Shown in pieces: positions 8,718-15,760 of a DNA stretch of 25,906 nt. Position numbers and translations under genes: made by a program. Numbering within the stretch: the first letter of the stretch is position 1; every line of letters begins with the position of its first letter. The notes under the pieces were generated by a model. That model searched no databases and was not told the origin of the DNA. It saw nothing but the letters and a program-made list of their open reading frames with translations. This DNA is from JBDTNQ01 sp039933635 (GTDB lineage Bacteria; Acidobacteriota; Vicinamibacteria; Vicinamibacterales; SCN-69-37). Location: NCBI GenBank assembly GCA_039933635.1, contig JBDTNQ010000063.1, positions 1 through 25,906 of the forward strand. The letters run 5' to 3'.

Positions 8718-9629
8718 ATGAAACTCGAGTCGATTCTCGACGGCATCGGCAACACCGCTCACCTGCATGCGCGACGCCTGTTTCCGCAGCACGATGTCTG
8801 GATCAAGCTCGAGCGCGACAATCCGGCTGGCAGCATCAAGGATCGCATCGGCCTCTCGATGATTGAAGACGCCGAGCGACGGGGCGTGCTGACGAAGGAC
8901 AGTGTGATCATCGAACCGACGTCCGGGAACACGGGCATCGGACTGGCGATGGTTGCCGCGGTGAAGGGCTACCGGCTGATTCTTGTCATGCCCGAATCGA
9001 TGTCGATTGAACGCCGCCGCCTGATGGCCACCTACGGCGCCGAGTTCGAACTCACGCCGCGCGAGAAGGGTATGCCGGGCGCCATCGAGAAGGCCCGGCA
9101 GCTCGTGGCCGAGACACCGAACGCCTGGATGCCGATGCAGTTCGAGAACCCCGCCAACGTCGAGGTCCACCGCCGCACGACGGCGGAGGAGATCGTGCGC
9201 GATTTTCCGGACGGTCTCGACGTGCTCATCACCGGCGTCGGCACCGGCGGGCACATTACGGCGTGCGCCGAGGTACTCAAGGCCAAGTTCCCCGCGATGA
9301 AGGTGTTTGCCGTCGAGCCCGCGTTGTCCCCCGTGCTGAGTGGAGGCAAGCCGTCGCCGCATCCGCTGCAGGGCATTGGCGCGGGTTTCATCCCGGCGAT
9401 TCTCAAGCGCGAGCTGCTCGACGGCATCATCACGGTTGAGAAGGACGAAGCGTTCCGGTTTGCGAATCGTGCCGCGCGCGAGGAGGGCCTGTTGGTCGGC
9501 GTGTCGTCCGGTGCGTCGCTCGCGGCGGTGTCGAAGAAGCTTCCGGAGCTCCCAGCCGGCAGCCGCATCCTGACCTTCTGCTACGACACCGGCGAGCGGT
9601 ATCTGTCAGTGGACGGGCTCTTCGCCTGA
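8718..9629 (+). CDS. cysK: Cysteine synthase (O-acetylserine sulfhydrylase)
   Basis: A 303-residue PLP enzyme that joins O-acetylserine and sulfide to give cysteine in the cytoplasm. The PLP-binding lysine is K41 in NPAGSIKDR. The substrate loop TSGNTG is at 68-73, the phosphate-binding loop GTGGH at 175-179, and the C-terminal part has VSSGASLAA and CYDTGERYLS. Length and order match the CysK/CysM family; which of the two it is closer to cannot be decided by eye. It is the second gene after serine acetyltransferase with a 40-bp gap, so the pair probably forms an operon and the two proteins a cysteine synthase complex. Its last 24 bp overlap the end of the convergent AI-2E-family gene. Confidence 0.96.
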   Translation: MKLESILDGIGNTAHLHARRLFPQHDVWIKLERDNPAGSIKDRIGLSMIEDAERRGVLTKDSVIIEPTSGNTGIGLAMVAAVKGYRLILVMPESMSIERRRLMATYGAEFELTPREKGMPGAIEKARQLVAETPNAWMPMQFENPANVEVHRRTTAEEIVRDFPDGLDVLITGVGTGGHITACAEVLKAKFPAMKVFAVEPALSPVLSGGKPSPHPLQGIGAGFIPAILKRELLDGIITVEKDEAFRFANRAAREEGLLVGVSSGASLAAVSKKLPELPAGSRILTFCYDTGERYLSVDGLFA

Positions 9630-10739
9630 TACGGCCGGTGTCGGCGGCTCGTCGGCGGCCCAAGCGTCGATCTTTCGCCACTTCAGCCAGTGTCGGAAGG
9701 CCACCGATACGAGTGCGACGGCCGGGATGGCGACGAAGAGACCCGCAAGACCGTCCAACTCAACGCCGACGAGGACCGCGAGGATCACCGTCAGCGGATG
9801 CAAGTGGAGACCGCGTCCGATCAGTTTCGGGTAGACCACATAGTCCTCGACCACCCGAATGAGCAGGAGGCAGCCGAGGACCCAGATCGCGAGGACCGGC
9901 GTCTGGAGAACGGCAATGATCGCGGTGACAACCGCGATCAGCAGGGGGCCGACGAGCGGCACGAACTCCATCACGCCTGCCGCCATGCCGAGGAGGACCG
10001 GGTAGGGCATGCCCAGAACCTCGAAGACGACACCACAAGTGATCCCGACCAGTGCGCACGCCAGGAACTGGGCCCGAATGTAGGCGGCAAATGCCGCGCT
10101 CATGTCTTCAACCAGGCGGTATGCGCGCAGCTGCGCATCGTGCGGCAGGGCTTTCAGCGCCACGCGTCGGAGCGCCTCTGCGTCACGCAGCAGGAAGAAG
10201 GACAAGACGGGCACGAGCACGAGCCATGGCAGGTACACAAGATCTCCGATGAGATTGACGACGAGCCCGCGGGCGTAGCCCGCGGTCGTCTCACCCATCC
10301 CGAGCACTGACCGGTCCAGACTCGCGCGGACTTCGGTGGGCAGGTCGAAGCGCTCGTAATAGCGAACCCATCCTTGCTCCCACGCCCGGAGAGATGCGCC
10401 ATAGACCGGGGCCTGCGCCGCGGCCTGGCCGATTTGTCGAGTCACACGCGGCAGCAGGATGGCCGCTCCGCCGATCGCGATTCCCAGAATCAGCAGATAG
10501 ACGAGACCGATCGCGAATCCGCGAGCGAGCCGGCGTTCGATGCCCGCCGCGCGAAGCGGCCGCTGGAAGACGTCGACGAGGGGCACGATGAGGTAGGCAA
10601 AGAACACCGCCAGAATGAGGACGAGCACCACCTGCTCGACCCGGTGCAGCGCCCACAGGCCCGCGGTCACGAGGATCACGACCAGCAGGACCTGCAGCGC
10701 AGTCCGTGTCGGCGATGAGGGCGGCGCTGCGGGCTCCAC
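9606..10739 (-). CDS. AI-2E-family (PerM/YdiK) membrane permease
   Basis: A 377-residue polytopic inner-membrane protein of the AI-2E transporter family (Pfam AI-2E_transport; PerM, YdiK, TqsA relatives). Members export or exchange small molecules or ions; the substrate here is unknown. After a short proline-rich N-terminus come paired helices (LQVLLVVILVTAGLWAL and VVLVLILAVFFAYLIVPLVD). A central soluble portion (about 105-150) follows. The C-terminal half has the family's hallmark MPYPVLLGMAAGVMEFVPLVGP, and then a helix-rich end with VVYPKLIGRGLHLHPLTVILAVLVG. The last residues are proline-rich and soluble. Start choice: GTG at 10739, the first in-frame start before the helices; no strong ribosome binding site. 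The 3' end overlaps cysK on the other strand. Confidence 0.9.
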   Translation of the reverse strand: MEPAAPPSSPTRTALQVLLVVILVTAGLWALHRVEQVVLVLILAVFFAYLIVPLVDVFQRPLRAAGIERRLARGFAIGLVYLLILGIAIGGAAILLPRVTRQIGQAAAQAPVYGASLRAWEQGWVRYYERFDLPTEVRASLDRSVLGMGETTAGYARGLVVNLIGDLVYLPWLVLVPVLSFFLLRDAEALRRVALKALPHDAQLRAYRLVEDMSAAFAAYIRAQFLACALVGITCGVVFEVLGMPYPVLLGMAAGVMEFVPLVGPLLIAVVTAIIAVLQTPVLAIWVLGCLLLIRVVEDYVVYPKLIGRGLHLHPLTVILAVLVGVELDGLAGLFVAIPAVALVSVAFRHWLKWRKIDAWAADEPPTPAVSGEEPVH

Positions 10740-10921
10740 GCGTGGCAGTGTAGACGCGCCCTCGTTGCGTGTGTGTGCCCAACGGTACAGCGGGCCCGCC
10801 CGGAAGTTCCTACGCTTGGTGGCAGTCTGATTTACCCGCCCTGCCGTGCGCCCACTGGCGATCGCGGGGCCGAGCCGTGAACGACCGGGTCCATTCCGGT
10901 CCGCTGGTGTGGACGACTTAA

Positions 10922-12058
10922 ATGAACACGATACGACGTACTTTCTTTGTCATCGTTGGGCTTGCGCTGGTGACGGGCAGCTGGTCGGCCGCGGCGCAGT
11001 TCGGGGACAATCGGAACGACCAGGCGCGGGGGAACGGCCGCCTGTCCGGCACCTATCAGCTCGACAGGGGCAGGAGCGACAAGCCACAGCAGATTGCCAA
11101 TCGAGTCACGCGCTCGTTGGACTCCGGCCAGCGCGACCGCGCGTACCAGGATCTGATGATGCGGCTCGATTCACCCGAGATGCTTGCCATCGACCTGAGC
11201 GGGCGCACCGTGTCGATTACGTCCTCCAACGCGCCCCGCCTCACGTTCAACGCTGACGGACGCGACCAGACGGAGATCGGCATGGGCGGACGGCCGATGA
11301 CGACGCACGCGGATCTGCGCGGCGACGGGCTGACCGTGTCGACCTCCGGCAATCGGGGGCGCGATTTCACCGTGACGTTCGAACCGTTCCAGGGCGGCCT
11401 GCGTGTCACGCGCGAACTGGACAGCGACGCGCTTCGGACCCCGGTGACGGTGCGGAGCGTGTATCGACGCGTCGCGGATCAGCCCCGTTGGAACGTCTAC
11501 AGCGATGAAGGCCGGACGATCGTTCCGGACGGGACGCAGATCAGGGCGCGGCTCGATCGCGATCTCAACATGCGCAACGTGCGCGAAGGCGAGCGGTTCA
11601 CCATGACCGTCATGAACGGCGGCGCCTACCGCGGAGCCGTCATTACCGGGATCGTCGGCCGCATGCACGCCCGTGACGGCCGCACGACCGAGATGGTGGT
11701 CGACTTCGAGTTGATTCGGCTGAACAGCGGCCGCACCGGCCCATTTGAAGGCGACATCGAGTCCGTCCGCACGCCGGATGGTCGCGATCTTCGAGTCGAT
11801 CGCTCCGGCGTCGTCAGGGATCGCAGTCGCGACGACTCGTCGACGATCCAGAGCGGCGCGGTTGGGGCGACACTCGGCGCCATCATCGGCGCCATTGCCG
11901 GCGGAGGCAAGGGCGCGGCGATTGGCGCGATTGCGGGCGGTGCGGGCATGATCCTGATCGATCAGGGCCGCGACGACACGGGCCTTCGCGGCGGGACGCA
12001 GTTCACGATTTCAGCGATCGCGCCGCGCTTCCAGCCCTTCGATCGAGAGCGCCGCTAG
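10922..12058 (+). CDS. Secreted protein with C-terminal Gly-zipper segment
   Basis: A 378-residue protein of unknown function. Residues 1-25 form a signal peptide (MNTIRRTFFVIVGLALVTGSWSAAA, then Q), given here in words as a basic start, hydrophobic core and AAA-Q cleavage site. The mature part is rich in Arg, Asp and Gly and appears to be beta-rich repeats (SGTYQLDRG, GRTVSITSSNAPRLTFN, RGDGLTVSTSGN). A second part (about 195-300) reads like a small beta-barrel module (GTQIRARLDRDLNMRNVREGERF). At 312-346 lies a Gly-zipper-like, Ala/Gly/Ile-rich stretch (GAVGATLGAIIGAIAGGG, then GAAIGAIAGGAG), which could insert into or line a membrane. The ATG at 10922 follows a divergent intergenic region of 182 bp and has only a weak purine stretch ahead of it. 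The gene ends in a strong hairpin. Confidence 0.75.
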   Translation: MNTIRRTFFVIVGLALVTGSWSAAAQFGDNRNDQARGNGRLSGTYQLDRGRSDKPQQIANRVTRSLDSGQRDRAYQDLMMRLDSPEMLAIDLSGRTVSITSSNAPRLTFNADGRDQTEIGMGGRPMTTHADLRGDGLTVSTSGNRGRDFTVTFEPFQGGLRVTRELDSDALRTPVTVRSVYRRVADQPRWNVYSDEGRTIVPDGTQIRARLDRDLNMRNVREGERFTMTVMNGGAYRGAVITGIVGRMHARDGRTTEMVVDFELIRLNSGRTGPFEGDIESVRTPDGRDLRVDRSGVVRDRSRDDSSTIQSGAVGATLGAIIGAIAGGGKGAAIGAIAGGAGMILIDQGRDDTGLRGGTQFTISAIAPRFQPFDRERR

Positions 12059-12064
12059 CCGGCC

Positions 12065-12092
12065 ATGAGGGCCTCCACGCGGAGGCCCTCAT
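12065..12092. terminator. Strong 12-bp hairpin between convergent genes
   Basis: ATGAGGGCCTCC (12065-12076) and GGAGGCCCTCAT (12081-12092) are perfect inverted copies separated by the 4-nt loop ACGC. It begins 7 bp after the plus-strand stop codon and lies before the end of the convergent rsmH gene. There is no T-run on either side, so it may stop transcription weakly or protect the 3' ends rather than be a classic intrinsic terminator. Confidence 0.6.
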
Positions 12093-12175
12093 CCGTGCCT
12101 GAGCGTAGGCGCCCATTCCAAGCTCTGTCCCTCGCCCCACACCAGCTCGACCGCGCGCAGGTGTTGTCGACCCCG

Positions 12176-13234
12176 CTACGACTTCGACCGCACCGCCCAG
12201 CGAAGTTTGGCCGACGACGCCCGCCGGTTCGCCCGTGTTTCCTCCATCGACGATCGGATCACTTCGGTGGCGACGTTCGAGTAGATGCCGGCGCGGAACC
12301 CGGCCTGAAACGCCTTCTTCACGCGGCGGTCCTCGCCCGAATGGAACGTCATGATGGCCGCGCGTCCGCTCGGTGACAGGACGAGCGGCAAGGCCCGCAG
12401 GAACGCGTCGAGCACCGAGAACTCGTCGTTCACCGCAATACGCAGGGCCTGGAACGTGCGCCGTATGGAGATCTTGATGTCGGCGCTCGACATGGCCGGC
12501 ATGGCCTTCGACAGACCTGTGCGGATGGTTCGCTCCGTGGCGTGCGTCGTCGTGAGCGGTTGAGCCTTGAGCAGGCTCGCGATGACCTCCGCGTGCGGCT
12601 CGTCGGCGTGCTCGCGAAGGACGCTCACGAGTGCCGCCTCGTCCACGCGTGCGAGAAATGCCGACGCCGGCTCACCGCGGGTCGGATTCATCCGCATGTC
12701 CAGCGGGCCAACCCCCTTGTAGCTGAAACCGCGGTCGGGATTGTCGAGTTGCATCGACGAAACGCCGAGATCCACGAGGACGATGTCCGCGGCCGGAACG
12801 CCTTCCGACCCGAGCACCTGAGCGACACCCGCGAAGTTCGCCTGACGAGCGGTGAACACGTCGGGGCCGTACCCGTCGCTTCGAAGCCGGGCTTCAGTCC
12901 GCGGGAGTTCGACGGGATCGAGGTCCAGACCGATCAGGCGCCCGCCCGGCCGCAGCCGCTCGAGGATGAGCCGCGCGTGGCCGCCGCCTCCGAGCGTGCA
13001 GTCGACGGCCACCTCACCGGGCGCCGGGCGCAGACACGCGAGGACCTCGGCCACCATGATCGGCACGTGCATGCCCGCCGGCGTTTTGCCGGTGCCCAGG
13101 ATCTTCTGCACTTCGGCCGGGTATTGCTCGGGGTTCAGCTCTTTGTACTTGTCATGGAACGCCTGGGGATTCCGGCCCGAATAGCGCTTCCGGCGCACAT
13201 GCGCCGAGCCGTCATCGGGTCGCTTCGTCATCAT
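12176..13234 (-). CDS. rsmH: 16S rRNA m4C1402 methyltransferase with N-terminal extension
   Basis: A 352-residue RsmH (MraW) family protein, which methylates N4 of cytosine 1402 in 16S rRNA using SAM. Motifs include HVPIMVAEVL (56-65), the SAM loop DCTLGGGGHA (78-87), IGLDLDP (101-107), DIVLVDLGVSSMQLD, RGFSYKGVGPLDMRM and, near the end, MTFHSGEDRRVKKAF. About 50 residues precede the usual family start and contain RYSGRNPQAFHDKYKELNP, followed by EVQKILGTGKTPAG, a conserved-looking basic/helical piece rather than noise. The classic gene sits in the dcw cell-division cluster with mraZ and ftsL; here it lies at the end of a pilus operon, 53 bp after the AAA+ ATPase gene. It could be a second, stand-alone paralogue. 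ATG at 13234 is chosen; a second ATG is at 13231. Confidence 0.88.
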   Translation of the reverse strand: MMTKRPDDGSAHVRRKRYSGRNPQAFHDKYKELNPEQYPAEVQKILGTGKTPAGMHVPIMVAEVLACLRPAPGEVAVDCTLGGGGHARLILERLRPGGRLIGLDLDPVELPRTEARLRSDGYGPDVFTARQANFAGVAQVLGSEGVPAADIVLVDLGVSSMQLDNPDRGFSYKGVGPLDMRMNPTRGEPASAFLARVDEAALVSVLREHADEPHAEVIASLLKAQPLTTTHATERTIRTGLSKAMPAMSSADIKISIRRTFQALRIAVNDEFSVLDAFLRALPLVLSPSGRAAIMTFHSGEDRRVKKAFQAGFRAGIYSNVATEVIRSSMEETRANRRASSAKLRWAVRSKS

Positions 13235-13287
13235 CCCGATGCATTGTCGCCGACTTCCAGAAGGGCGTGCGTGGCCCTCGGCCGGTT

Positions 13288-14607
13288 CTACCCCCGCTGG
13301 TCCACGAAGTAACCCGCGAAGGCTCGTTCGAGGAGATCGAGCGTCAGCACCCGCGGCTCGCCCCGGTAAGCCGCCAGGAGCAACGCCTGGTCGACGAGAT
13401 CCCGGGGATGACAGGCCCGTGGAACGATTCCGCGCTGAGGATAGGTGTGGACGAGCAGGTGGTTCACGGCCGCGCTATCAATGGCGATATCGCGGTCGCG
13501 GCAGCAGTTGGCGAAGATGCGGAGGTAGGTGTCAGCGGTCGGGTCTTCTGCATACACCTTGTGCCGCACGCGGCGCAGGAACGCTTCGTCGACCAGTTCG
13601 GAGGGTCTGATGTTGGTCGCAAATGCCACGAACGTGTGAAACGGCACTTCGAACGTCATGCCCGACTGGAGCGTCAGGTAGTCGATGCCGTTTTCGAGCG
13701 GGATCATCCACCGATTGAGCAGCGCACTCGGCGTGGCGCTCTGTCGGCCGAAGTCGTCGATGACGAGCATGCCCCCGTTTGCCGTCAACTGGTGCGGCGC
13801 GCGGTAATAGCCGAGATGGGCGTCGTACCCGAGCTCCAGCGACTCGAGCGTCAGTTCGCCGCCCGTGATCACCACGGGCCGTTTGCAGATTTCCCAGCGG
13901 CGATCGACGGTCAGCTCAGGCGCCAGCTCGGTATCCTCGGTAAAGGGGAGCGAGCGATGGTGCTGCTTGTCGAACACTCGGATGATGTTGCCGTCGACCT
14001 CGATGGCGTGCGGAACGGCCAGGTTGCCCGTGAACATCGAGCCCATCGCACGGGCGATCGTCGTCTTTCCGTTGCCCGGCGCACCGTAGATGAAGACCGA
14101 GTGGCCACTGTTGATGGCGGGGCCGATCGCATCGAGCACGCCGTCGGTGAGCACGAGCCCGGCCAGCGTCGTCCGCATCAGCGCCCGGGTCACGGTCGTC
14201 TGGCCCGCCTCGCGGACCGCCGTCATGTAACGCCGATACTGCACGAGCGGCACGGGGGCGATGCCGGAGTATGTGCTCTCGGCGAGATAGCGTGATCCGG
14301 CGACCCGCCCGTCCGTGGTGATGCGGTACCGGTAGGAGGCGTTCGAGAGCATGGTCCCCGACACGATCTCGCAATGCCGCTGATGTTTCAGGGACTCGAG
14401 CGAAGGCTCGATGACACCGAAGGCGACCCCCAGGCGCTTGGCCAGTTCGGCCCCGCTCAGCTCTCCCGAGAAGAACAGCGCCTTCAGGACGAGTTGGGTG
14501 ACGAGATCGAGACTGAGGCCCGCCTCCGCCAGCGTCAGAGGCGCGCGAAGGTTGACGGCATTCGGTTCGTCGCTGTCGACGAGCGGTAGCGTGAGGGTGT
14601 CAGGCAT
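13288..14607 (-). CDS. MoxR-like AAA+ ATPase with winged-helix-like N-terminus
   Basis: A 439-residue ATPase appended to the Tad pilus genes. Residues 33-105 look like a winged-helix unit (LVTQLVLKALFFSGELSGAE, LAKRLG, VIEPSLESLKHQ, then a YRYRITTDGR wing). A short conserved linker IAPVPLVQYRRYMTAV (116-131) follows. The AAA+ core has Walker A GAPGNGKTT (175-183), Walker B MLVIDDFGR (280-288), a sensor-1 Asn in ATNIRPSEL (330-338), and basic residues in LRRVRHK (344-350) suited to an arginine finger. The C-terminal lid is helical. I recall such ATPases beside Tad genes in some bacteria, but no tested role is known to me; a chaperone or regulator of the pilus machine is a guess. Start choice: ATG at 14607 begins a conserved-looking chain; GTG at 14652 would add 15 arginine-rich residues. 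Confidence 0.8.
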   Translation of the reverse strand: MPDTLTLPLVDSDEPNAVNLRAPLTLAEAGLSLDLVTQLVLKALFFSGELSGAELAKRLGVAFGVIEPSLESLKHQRHCEIVSGTMLSNASYRYRITTDGRVAGSRYLAESTYSGIAPVPLVQYRRYMTAVREAGQTTVTRALMRTTLAGLVLTDGVLDAIGPAINSGHSVFIYGAPGNGKTTIARAMGSMFTGNLAVPHAIEVDGNIIRVFDKQHHRSLPFTEDTELAPELTVDRRWEICKRPVVITGGELTLESLELGYDAHLGYYRAPHQLTANGGMLVIDDFGRQSATPSALLNRWMIPLENGIDYLTLQSGMTFEVPFHTFVAFATNIRPSELVDEAFLRRVRHKVYAEDPTADTYLRIFANCCRDRDIAIDSAAVNHLLVHTYPQRGIVPRACHPRDLVDQALLLAAYRGEPRVLTLDLLERAFAGYFVDQRG

Positions 14608-14709
14608 GGCTCCACGTGCGCGGCCGCAGGCAGATCGCTGCCGGCACGGCACCTCACATATGCCGCCGGCTGCGATCCAGGATGAGCGGACGCTCGGCCC
14701 GCGCGGCGG

Positions 14710-14805
14710 CTAGTTGGTCTTCTTGAGCCGGCTGCGGCGCCGGGCCAGATACAACACCATGAACACGCCGGCCGCGACGATGAGAGCAACTTGATACAGG
14801 GGCAT
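14710..14805 (-). CDS. 31-residue single-pass membrane microprotein
   Basis: A small gene that standard length cut-offs miss. An ATG at 14805 is preceded by the strong ribosome binding site AGGAGA with about 7 nt of spacing, on the minus strand. The protein begins MPLYQVALIVAAGVFMV, continues with LYLA, then turns strongly basic (RRRSRLKK) and ends TN at a TAG codon. It thus has one hydrophobic helix of about 18 residues and a positively charged cytoplasmic tail. It sits in the tad operon between tadC and the AAA+ ATPase, in the same direction, so it is probably made with them. Size and topology suggest a small accessory subunit of the pilus platform; that is inference. I do not recognise a family. 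Confidence 0.65.
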   Translation of the reverse strand: MPLYQVALIVAAGVFMVLYLARRRSRLKKTN

Positions 14806-14820
14806 GAAACATCTCCTCTA

Positions 14821-14839
14821 GACCGGCGGCTTGCCGGTC
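14821..14839 (-). promoter_or_regulatory. Hairpin between tadC and the microprotein gene
   Basis: GACCGGC (14821-14827) and GCCGGTC (14833-14839) form a 7-bp stem with a 5-nt loop. It lies between the tadC stop and the ribosome binding site of the microprotein. Without a T-run it may be an mRNA processing or stability element or an attenuator. Confidence 0.45.
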
Positions 14840-14849
14840 GTGGCGAACT

Positions 14850-15758
14850 TCACTGGGACAGGATCTTGACGAACGTGAGATAGGCGGGTCCAAGCAGGAC
14901 CACATACAAGGCTGGAAACAGACAGAACACCAGCGGGAAAACGAGCTTGACCCCGACCTTCTGGGCCCGCTCCTCGGCGCGCTGGCGCCGCTTGGTACGG
15001 CTCGTGTCCGCTTGCGTGCGGAGCGCCTGGGACACGCTCGTGCCAAACCGATCGGTTTGCATGAGCATTGAGACGAGCGCCCGCACGTCGTCGAGGCGCG
15101 TACGTTCGGCCAGTCCCTGGAATGCGTCCAGCCGGGTTTTGCCGGCGCGCATCTCCATGATGAGGATGTGCAACTGCTCACCGAGCGCGGGATACGACAC
15201 GCCGAGTTCGTCGCCGGCCTTCACGATGGCCTGGTCCAGACTCGAACCGGCCTCGAGGCACAAGACCAGGAGGTCGAGCGCGTCGGCAAGGCCATTTTCG
15301 ATTTCATGCTGCCGCCGTTTGCACCGGCGCTTGAGCAGCATGCTGGGAGCCAGATATCCAAGGACCAGCCCGGCGGCCGCGCCGCCCCATCGGTAGGTTC
15401 CGGTGAGCAGGACCAGCGGTGGGATCGCGAACAGGACAGGACCCACCAGTTCCGAGATCGAAAACCACGCGGCAATGGTGGCGGAGTAGAAGCCCGCCAG
15501 CGCCAGTTCCCGGCGGAGCCGCTTGACCGATCCGAACGACGTCGGCAGCTTGCTGACCAGCCGGTCGGCGCCGTGGCGCTCTTCTTCCGCGAGGAGCGCG
15601 GCCTTCCGTACCAGACCGCCGGTGGCCTCCCGATCCAGCAGCGCTTTCAGCCGCTGACGCCCCGGTTCCGATCGCGAGGTGATCAGCCACGCGACCGCCG
15701 TCGCCGTGAAGGTCACGGCGAGGAAGACAGCGATCAGCGTCAACGTCGTGGGCGTCAT
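14850..15758 (-). CDS. tadC: Tad pilus platform protein TadC
   Basis: A 302-residue inner-membrane protein with one type II secretion F (T2SF) domain at about 165-290, marked by the soluble helical stretch NGLADALDLLVLCLEAGSSLDQAIVKAG and LVSMLMQTDRFGTSVSQALR (shown in pieces: DLLVLCLEAGSSLD, LMQTDRFGTS). Hydrophobic segments occur near the N-terminus (TLTLIAVFLAVTFTATAVAW), at about 95-140, and at the C-terminus (LVFPLVFCLFPALYVVLLGP). TadC and TadB form the membrane platform that works with the TadA ATPase to assemble Flp pili. The ATG at 15758 is chosen; a TTG two codons earlier overlaps the tadB stop, so coupling to tadB is likely. Size is normal for the family. Confidence 0.93.
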   Translation of the reverse strand: MTPTTLTLIAVFLAVTFTATAVAWLITSRSEPGRQRLKALLDREATGGLVRKAALLAEEERHGADRLVSKLPTSFGSVKRLRRELALAGFYSATIAAWFSISELVGPVLFAIPPLVLLTGTYRWGGAAAGLVLGYLAPSMLLKRRCKRRQHEIENGLADALDLLVLCLEAGSSLDQAIVKAGDELGVSYPALGEQLHILIMEMRAGKTRLDAFQGLAERTRLDDVRALVSMLMQTDRFGTSVSQALRTQADTSRTKRRQRAEERAQKVGVKLVFPLVFCLFPALYVVLLGPAYLTFVKILSQ

Positions 15759-15760
15759 GG

